In this document: positions 9,743-15,277 of the stretch, piece after piece
Layout of the letters: the number at the start of each line of letters is the position of its first letter
Position numbering within the stretch: the stretch's first letter is position 1
Assembly (NCBI RefSeq): GCF_000611645.1
Contig: NW_014012336.1
Span: forward strand, 1-15,277
From: Monoraphidium neglectum
Taxonomy: Eukaryota; Chlorophyta; Chlorophyceae; Sphaeropleales; Selenastraceae
Length of the DNA: 15,277 bases
Direction: 5' to 3'
The notes under the pieces: model-generated
The model's database searches: none
Told to the model about the DNA's origin: nothing
What the model saw: only the letters and a program-made list of their open reading frames with translations
Translations under genes and position numbers: made by a program

Positions 9743-10545
9743 GGGAGCGCGAGCAGCTCAAGCAGCTCAAGGCGCACAACAGAGCTGCCGCTCAGGGTTT
9801 CCGCTGCGGCGCCAGCTGCGATGCTACGGCAAACGCTGAGCCGGCCGCAAAACGGGCGCGCCTGGCAACGGCTGCGGCAGCGCCACGGCCGACGGCGGAG
9901 CCGCGTCACCAGGTGATGCAGGGGGCCGGGCTGCCGCCTGCAGAGCCAGTGCCACAGCGGCCGTCGGCGGGCGGGGCCCCCATACGCAGAGCGGGTGCAG
10001 CGAAATGTCATGGGCCTCTTGTGACGGGCGATGCGGCGGTGGCCATGGGGGCAGCCACGCCGACGGGCACGCCGCCATCCGCCGCCCATGCGCAGCTGAC
10101 CACGAGGCCGGGGCCGGGACCGGCCAAACAAGCAGGCGTGGCGGCGACGGCGCGGGCACAGGCGCAGCCGGCTGCGGTCGTGGCGGTGGTGCAGGGGGAG
10201 GCGGCAGTTGCGGCGGCCCTGGTCGGCCTGTGTCTGGACGAGGTGCCCCTGCCCGCGGCGCCCTCCCCTGGGGCCACCGCTGAGGCGGCCGCGGCGGCCG
10301 AGGCTGCGCTGCAGGAAGCTGCCATAGGGGCATGCGAGGGGGCGCTGCGCACGGCCGAGGCGCTGCGCCTGCCGCCCGAGCGCGTTGACGCGGTGTGCGG
10401 CGGCGTGCAGGCGGCAACCGAGGAGGCGGTCGCGTGCCGGCGGTTCCTGGGGATGGAGTACCCGCGGCTGCAGCGCGCGTGCGCGGCCGGGGCGGTGGAG
10501 GTCGTGAGGGCCTGGATGGACCGGACCGCGGCGCTTAGCAGCTAA
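7823..10545 (+). CDS. Gene C: double B3-like domain protein with Q23 tract, 746 aa
   Basis: Join 7823-8299, 8559-9119, 9343-10545; phase 0 throughout, stop TAA. Residues 1-159 open MRSKLALVPFSALEQIW with a KRSR basic patch and end GTFWAP at the donor. Residues 160-266 are the first B3-like module (SQRIRF, ITLPRAL, VDGRPWGPRIDSH, then LVGRRIAGFRR where the GW tryptophan is Arg). Residues 267-346 are a Glu/Gly-rich acidic linker. Residues 347-439 are the second module (AQTLGF, HSWFPG, VDGRPWGG, LEGWRLTAIRR). Residues 457-479 are Q23. Then come a KR-containing patch (AAKRARLATA), a Pro/Ala-rich linker and the conserved C-terminus (about 637-746). Exon 1 is most like gene B; exon 3 is most like gene D. 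Role inferred as for gene B: nuclear, DNA-binding, target unknown. Confidence 0.8.
8300..8558 (+). other. Gene C intron 1 (phase 0, 259 nt)
   Basis: Donor GTGAGC follows TTT TGG GCG CCG; acceptor ACACCCAG precedes TCG CAG CGC ATC AGG TTC. It is C-rich and has diverged from the intron 1 sequences of genes B and D in its 3' half. Confidence 0.8.
9120..9342 (+). other. Gene C intron 2 (phase 0, 223 nt)
   Basis: Donor GTGAGC follows CTT CCC ATG; the chosen acceptor CCGCAG precedes GCG CAG ACC TTG GGG TTC. A further CAG six bases on is an alternative acceptor. The frame upstream of the exon happens to be open back through part of the intron. Confidence 0.7.
9673..9741 (+). repeat. polyglutamine tract Q23 in gene C (CAG with three CAA interruptions)
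   Basis: Twenty-three Gln codons, twenty CAG and three CAA, spaced 7-3-7-3. Interruptions of this kind usually make CAG repeats less prone to slippage; here that is an inference. Further Q/R-rich codons precede it from about 9645. Confidence 0.9.
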
Positions 10546-11946
10546 GCAGGGCTGTAGATGTGTTTTGTCTTGTCGAGGGCGCATTCCTGCGCGCTATTGA
10601 GACATATGTTTATTTGGGCCGGTCTGTGATCACGGTTACATCTCCAGCTTCCCCAGTCCCCGTTTGTGATCGGGTCCCCCCCAGCATCTGCGCCTGCCGT
10701 GTTTGAATGTATCTCTGCCATTGCATATTTAGTCCATTCCCATACCTCTGCTGTGCTCCTGAATATTCCAGGTCCTGAGAATGGCGAGCTGCTTCCTTTG
10801 CTCATGGCAATAGTGGTACGCAATGGTGTCCTCTCTAATACAGTAGGCCTGCAGAATTTGTTATCAAACAACAATGCCCGAGTTGCAACATAATTGCTCT
10901 CTTGAAGTCCTCAGTCTGTATCACATCAGCCCAAATAGGCCAATTCATTTGATCAGGCTCCGTCCGCCGCTGAGCCACTTCCTGCAAAACACGAGTTTCC
11001 ACACATTCAGGGGCCAGCAGCCGCTGCGCAGCTGTACGTACTTGCGTCCTACTCACAAGCACCAGCCTGGGTTGTGTCATGATGGTCGGTGTGCAAGGGG
11101 TCCAGCGCCAGGTGCCCTGCCTTCAAGGCACGGCAACCAGCCGCTATCCTTGTGTGGCCTTCGTGTCGGTCTCCAACAGCTCCTGTTGGCTCGCAGATTC
11201 AGCATGGAACCCTGGTGAATTTGACATCAGGGGGGATTTCTTCAATTCTCGGCGTGGCCAGCTGAAACGAGCCGTAGGATGGCTTCTGCCTCTATCTGGA
11301 CAACACCAGCCACAAATATATGAACTGGCGGGCTGTTGGCTGTTGGGCTCACGCGATGTATGTAACCAGTCCCGACATCACGAGGGGTTTGGTATTGTGA
11401 AGATCATTGGCGTCAGAGAGTGCCGGTGCGTGCCTGCTGCGCAACTGACGAAAGCAAGAGTATTGGCGGGTCTCGGGCCAAGCGGCGTGTGCTGTGCTGG
11501 GCGAGGTGCTGCAATGATTGCCGGCCGAACATCGCCTTGCTTGCGCTATCAATATGTTCAACAGGCCGCTTGGCTGCTGCCAAAATCAGGGACGGCATAC
11601 AAGTGCATACCGTGCGCTCGCCCTGGGCATCACGCCCTGACCAGCGCGGTCTGCTTTGGTCTACTGATAACAACTGGCGAGCTCGACGCGGTGGCTGGCG
11701 TGCAGAGACGATGCTTACAGACGCAAATTGATGGATGCAGAAATATGATTTGATTACCGTTTGCATCACGAGACGCCCAGGATCTGATGACAACTGACCT
11801 ACCATCGATAACCTCGAGTGCGTATGCTGTGCGAAGAACACGGCACGGATCTGAAGATTTTCAATATCGCGCAGCCGTCATCAGGTCTTGATTTCGGACG
11901 GTAGCGAACTTCTGATTGCGCGGCACGCACACACCCAGGATCCAGC
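10546..11946 (+). other. gene C 3' flank and gene D upstream region
   Basis: 1.4 kb without a supportable gene. Bases 10546 to about 10890 match the 3' flank of gene B, including a GCGCA/TGCGC hairpin at 10579-10592. From about 10923 the DNA aligns with the upstream region of gene B, including the block absent upstream of gene C. The stretch 11645-11725 is very close to 7535-7615. A longer plus-strand open frame at 11079-11753 is not kept in the other copies and is not called. Confidence 0.6.
11592..11613. promoter_or_regulatory. imperfect 22-bp palindrome upstream of gene D
   Basis: This aligns with the palindromes upstream of genes B and C, 334 bp before the gene D start. The centre is CAAGTG rather than CACGTG, so the G-box core is altered while the outer arms ACGGCATAC and GCATACCGT match those of gene C. 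Confidence 0.4.
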
Positions 11947-13774
11947 ATGCGCGGTAAGCTGGCGCTGGTGCCCTCCTCGGCACTCGAAGAAATATGGAAC
12001 GATTTGCCTCCCGATGAAGCGGGCTGCAGCGGCGGCGTCGCGGCAGAGGGCGAGACTGAACGAGGCTCGAAGCGCACACGCCTCCAGTCGGGCACCAGCG
12101 GCAGCAAGCCAGCCGTTTGCCAGCACGAGCAGCCATCCCGCAGCTCGCCGCTGCATGTACTGCCGGCAGCTCCCACAGCCGAGGCCCCGACCGTGACACC
12201 GCACGCGTCGGCGCCTACGGCCTGCGCTGAGAGGGGCCAGGGCGCGGCAGGGGAGGTTCCGGGCGGCGCCTTGCGCAGCAGCAGTGAGCAGTCCGCAGAA
12301 GGGCCAGCCCAGGAGCGGCCAGAGGGTAGGGCGCTGCCGCAAGTTTGGCGGCAGCCGGACGCCAGTGCGGCAGAGGCCAGCGCCGACGCCGACGCCGACG
12401 CCTGTGGCGCCCCCGTGGGCACCTTTTGGGCTTCGGTGAGCCGGGGCTGGCGGCGGCGGCCCGCTGCTCTTGGCCCACCGACGCTGCCTGCCGCTTTCAG
12501 TGAGGGCAGCGCACCACGCAAGTCTTTGGCAGCACGACCCTGATTTGATGTTGGCAAAGTACAAACAGCCGCCCGCATCGACGCCCATGACACGTCCCCC
12601 GCGCACGCCCCGCCTCCCGCCTCTCGCCTCCCGACCCCGCTGCCTCACGCCTCGCCGCCTGCGCACCCACCCTTGCCTCTGCTGCAAACACCCAGTCGCA
12701 GCGTATCAGGTTCATCTCTTATGCGGACGGCAGGCCCTCAAAAAGCGTTCGTGGCATTGGGCTGCCTCGGGCCCTGGTGACTGCTCTCTACCCTCGAGAG
12801 CAGCAAGGCGGGGCCAAGGGCCCGCCGCGGCGCCTCGCCATCAGCCTGAAGCCCATAGTGGAAGGGCTGTCCTTGGGGCCGCCGATAAACAGCTACATAA
12901 CTAAGGGGCCCAAAGTGTCGGCGCGGCTGGCCGGGCTGCGGGGGCTTGTGGGGTGGCGGATCGCCGGCTTCCGGCGCGCAGCGGGGCCCGCGGCAATTGA
13001 TGTGATAATTAAACAGGGCGACGGGCAGCAGGGTGGCGAGGGGGCCCCGGAGGAGGGGGCGGAGGAACCGGTGTCGGATGAGAAGGGGAGCAGGGGCGAG
13101 GACGGCCGGCAGAATGGTTTGGAGGACGATTGGGAGAAGGAGGAGGAGGGGCAGGAGGAGGACGAGGAGGACGAGGAGGGGGAGGAGGAGGGCAGCGCTG
13201 ACGGAGGCGATGATGTCAGCAAGCGTGGCGACTGCGAGGGCGCCCTCTTCACGCTTCCCAAGGTGAGCGGGCCGGCCGCTGCACATACATGAGGGGTGGC
13301 AGCCAATGATTCGGGCCCACCGAGGCAGCCACACTTGTGCGAGGGCAGCGGCCTGCCACCTGTTCCGGCCGGCGTGGACGCCCCCCAGGCGCCCACGCGC
13401 CGGCGCGGCCCAGGTAACCGTGTCGCTGCCATGTGCGTGGCAACCCCGCGCGTCCCCGCATCCACGCCGCCGCCGCATCTGTAGGCGCAGACCCTCGGAT
13501 TTGGCGTGGACAGGAGCCGCGGGTTGAAGCCCTTGCACATGCCGGAGCCTCTGCTGCGCAGCTGGTTCCCAGGCGTGCCCCTCCCGCTCAACGTCAGCCT
13601 GCAGCTGGAGGTGGACGGGCGGCCCTGGGGGGAGAGGTTTGACAGCACCATCAACCGTGGATTTGGCTTTGGGAAGGGCGTGCGCACGCTGCGGGAGCTG
13701 GAGGGCTGGCGCCTGACTGCCATCCGGCGCGCGGCCGGCCGCAACGCGCTCGACCTCATCCTCACTGGCGGCGG

Positions 13775-13848
<74 letters not shown>

Positions 13849-14744
13849 CGCTGCAGCAGCCGCGGCAGCAGCAGCAGCAGCAGCGGCAGCAGCAGCCGCG
13901 GCAGCAGCAGCGGCAGCGGCAACGTAAGCTGGGGCAACAGGGGCAGCAGCGGCAGCAGCCCAAGCAGCACAAGCACCGCCAGGCGCACAACCAAGCTGCC
14001 GCTCTGGATCCGCGCCGCGGCGCCATCTGTAGGGCTGCCGCAAACGCTGAACCAGCTGCAAAGCAGGCGCGCCTGGCAACGGCCGCGGCGACGCCAGGGC
14101 CGACGGCGGAGCCGCGTCACCAGGTGACGCAGGGGGCCAGGCTCCCGCCTACAGAACCGGTGTCACCGCGGCCGTCGGCGGGCGGGGCCCCCGTACGCAG
14201 AGCCGCTGCAGCGAAGTTTCCTGGGCCCCTTGTGACGGATGAGGAGGCGGCGGGGGCAGCCACGCCGATGGGCATGCCGCCATCCGTCCATGTGCGGCCG
14301 ACCACGACGCTGGGTCCGGGACCGGCCAAACAAGCAGGCGTGGCGACGACGGCGCGGGCGCAGGCGCAGCCGGATGCGGTTGTGGCGGGGGCGCAGGGCG
14401 AGGCAGCAGATGCTGCGGCCCTGGTCGGCCTGTGTCTAGCTGAGGTGCCCCTGCCCGCGGCGCCCTCCCCGGGGTCCACTGCTGAGGTGACCGTGGCAGC
14501 CGAGGCTGCGCTACAGGACGCCGCAAATTCAGCGTTCAGAGGGGCGCTGCGCGCAGCCGAGGCGCTGCGCCTGCCGCCCGAGCGCTTCGACGCGGTGTGC
14601 GGCGGCGTGAAGGCGGCAACGAAGGAGGCGGTTGCGTGCCGGCGGTTCCTGGGGATGGAGTACCCGCGGCTGACGCACGCGTGCGCAGCGGGGGCGGTGG
14701 GTGTCGTGAGGGCCTGGATGGACCGGATCGCGCCGCGCGATTGA
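11947..14744 (+). CDS. Gene D: double B3-like domain protein with pure CAG24 tract, 771 aa
   Basis: Join 11947-12435, 12696-13262, 13485-14744; phase 0 throughout, stop TGA. Residues 1-163: MRGKLALVPSSALEEIW and a KRTR patch. Residues 164-270: first B3-like module (SQRIRF, IGLPRAL, LVGWRIAGFRR), but the usual VDGRPWG is VEGLSLG, losing the Trp. Residues 271-352: strongly acidic linker. Residues 353-445: second module (AQTLGF, RSWFPG, VDGRPWGERFDST, LEGWRLTAIRR). Residues 450-473: Q24, then further Q/R-rich sequence to about 520. Residues about 662-771: conserved C-terminus. At the position where genes B and C have ATG AAG CCC in exon 3, gene D has TTG AAG CCC, so that ATG is an internal codon. 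Function inferred as for gene B. Last gene of the array seen here. Confidence 0.8.
12436..12695 (+). other. Gene D intron 1 (phase 0, 260 nt)
   Basis: Donor GTGAGC follows TTT TGG GCT TCG; acceptor AACACCCAG precedes TCG CAG CGT ATC. Exon 2 in this frame has no ATG near its 5' end; its sense frame is open from the splice site to 13262, which fits an internal exon. Confidence 0.8.
13263..13484 (+). other. Gene D intron 2 (phase 0, 222 nt)
   Basis: Donor GTGAGC follows CTT CCC AAG. The chosen acceptor ATCTGTAG precedes GCG CAG ACC CTC GGA TTT. A CAG six bases downstream could serve instead; the TAG is in the same place as the CAG used in gene C. Confidence 0.65.
13776..13847 (+). repeat. uninterrupted (CAG)24 tract in gene D
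   Basis: Twenty-four CAG codons with no CAA or other break, followed after ACG CTG by more CAG/CGG-rich codons to about 13960. Uninterrupted trinucleotide repeats of this length are typically length-variable, so alleles may differ. Confidence 0.95.
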
Positions 14745-15277
14745 TGAGCGGGCCTCCTGATGAATTGTAGCTTTCGTGCTGAGCGGGTGTTGATGCGTGC
14801 CGGTGCAACATATCCCAATGGGGTGTGAGCGTGGTCGCAGATGCAGCTGGCACTGGCCCCGTTGGTGTGTGCGTGGGTCGAGCATCCATCAGCAGCTGTG
14901 CCTGCACCTTTTGAGTAGAGAATATTTTTGGTGTGCTCTCAGTTGGGCCTGCCAACGTTGTTGTTAACACGACAAGTTTCAAAAGGTACTTCTGTCTGCT
15001 GCTCGCTTGCTACAGCACCTCAAGTTAAATAGGCTGGCGCGGTCCAACGGGATGGGGGTTTGCGACGCCGGAGTCGCGCGCTCCTGGATCCATCCAGGCT
15101 CATGGATTTGGACGTTGAAGTCGCAGCCCAGCCCACCGTCATCACTCCAGTTCGTTGGCCGCAACGTTGCACGAAACGGGGTGGCAAACGATGGCTGTCG
15201 CCAGTTTGCTAGGCTGTGTTTGCTCGGTGCCGCCAGGGCCGTCATTGGTCGCCCGCCCGACATGCGCCGGCGCGCCG
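14745..15277. other. gene D 3' flank, no gene seen
   Basis: 533 bases. The first about 200 retain faint similarity to the 3' flanks of genes B and C. The remainder is not repeated elsewhere in the window. A 94-codon minus-strand open frame at 14979-15263 has no recognisable motif. A small inverted repeat (CCTGGAT, CC, ATCCAGG) is at 15083-15098. Nothing else is supportable. Confidence 0.5.

Larger units (their letters stand above)
7235..10922 (+). repeat. tandem duplication unit 2 (shortened upstream DNA plus gene C)
   Basis: Second copy of the duplicated segment in the same register as unit 1. It is shorter, chiefly because of the missing upstream block. Start codons of B and C are 3682 bp apart; those of C and D are 4124 bp apart. 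Confidence 0.65.
10923..14950 (+). repeat. tandem duplication unit 3 (upstream DNA plus gene D)
   Basis: Third copy of the duplicated segment, with the full-length upstream region. Its 3' flank has drifted further from the other two but still shares a CAGCTGTGCCTGC word at about 14892. No fourth unit begins before the window ends. Confidence 0.6.

Noticed and set aside
11079..11753. 224-codon plus-strand open frame upstream of gene D
   Set aside because: The aligned DNA upstream of genes B and C does not keep the frame, and no motif is recognisable.
12738..14120. Long minus-strand open frame (460 codons), with similar ones at 4999-6132 and 9439-10584
   Set aside because: They are antisense to exons of genes B-D. 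Their length comes from high GC and from CAG tracts read backwards as Leu/Cys/Ala runs. Conservation between copies follows the plus-strand frame and its splice sites.
2735..14950. Transposon-driven amplification of the array
   Set aside because: I saw no transposase or reverse transcriptase motifs and no terminal repeats at unit edges; ordinary tandem duplication explains the pattern.
15083..15098. Inverted repeat CCTGGAT-CC-ATCCAGG as a terminator or mobile-element end
   Set aside because: Arms of only seven bases, a single occurrence, no element protein nearby and no target-site duplication.
14979..15263. 94-codon minus-strand open frame near the window end
   Set aside because: No recognisable domain, no second copy to compare, and open frames of this size are expected by chance in GC-rich DNA.

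Overview
The window looks like nuclear DNA of a green alga (Chlorophyta, probably Chlorophyceae). The grounds are very GC-rich exons, long CAG-encoded glutamine tracts, and short GT-AG introns (200-406 nt) with GTGAGC/GTGAGT-type donors and CAG or TAG acceptors. The taxon is an inference; no marker gene is present. I found no bacterial-type genes, tRNA, rRNA, CRISPR array or mobile-element protein.

Four related protein-coding genes fill the window. Gene A is on the minus strand (2608 to beyond base 1) and is cut by the window edge. Genes B (4141-6861), C (7823-10545) and D (11947-14744) form a head-to-tail array on the plus strand. Each of B, C and D has three exons and two introns, all phase 0, giving predicted proteins of 742, 746 and 771 aa. 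Many of the long open frames in the window cross introns or lie antisense to the polyglutamine exons; the joined exons are what is conserved between copies.

The proteins share one layout. An N-terminal exon carries a conserved LALVP-type motif and a basic KR.R patch (B-D). It is followed by a first approximately 100-aa beta-rich module with an acidic tail, and then by a second module of the same kind. After that come a glutamine-rich tract, an alanine/proline-rich linker and a conserved alpha-helical C-terminus. The repeated module (x-Q-x-[VL]-x-F ... LP ... V.LQ..VDGRPWG ... L.GW+...RR..G..ALDLI) looks like a divergent plant-type B3 DNA-binding domain, so a nuclear DNA-binding role is the best guess, not a proven one. 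Gene A has two such modules, both closer to the second module of B-D, each on its own exon, plus a long N-terminal exon with Q/W-rich and D/N/E-rich tracts.

The duplicated unit (about 3.7-4.5 kb) includes upstream DNA as well as the gene. Stretches at 2728-4140, 7235-7822 and 10923-11946 align with one another and each holds a 22-bp palindrome about 300-335 bp before the start codon. Gene C's upstream DNA lacks about 430 bp found in front of B and D. Exon by exon the closest relative changes (exon 1 B-C, exon 2 B-D, exon 3 C-D), suggesting gene conversion or unequal crossing-over. The last 530 bases (14745-15277) are the 3' flank of gene D, with no gene I can support.
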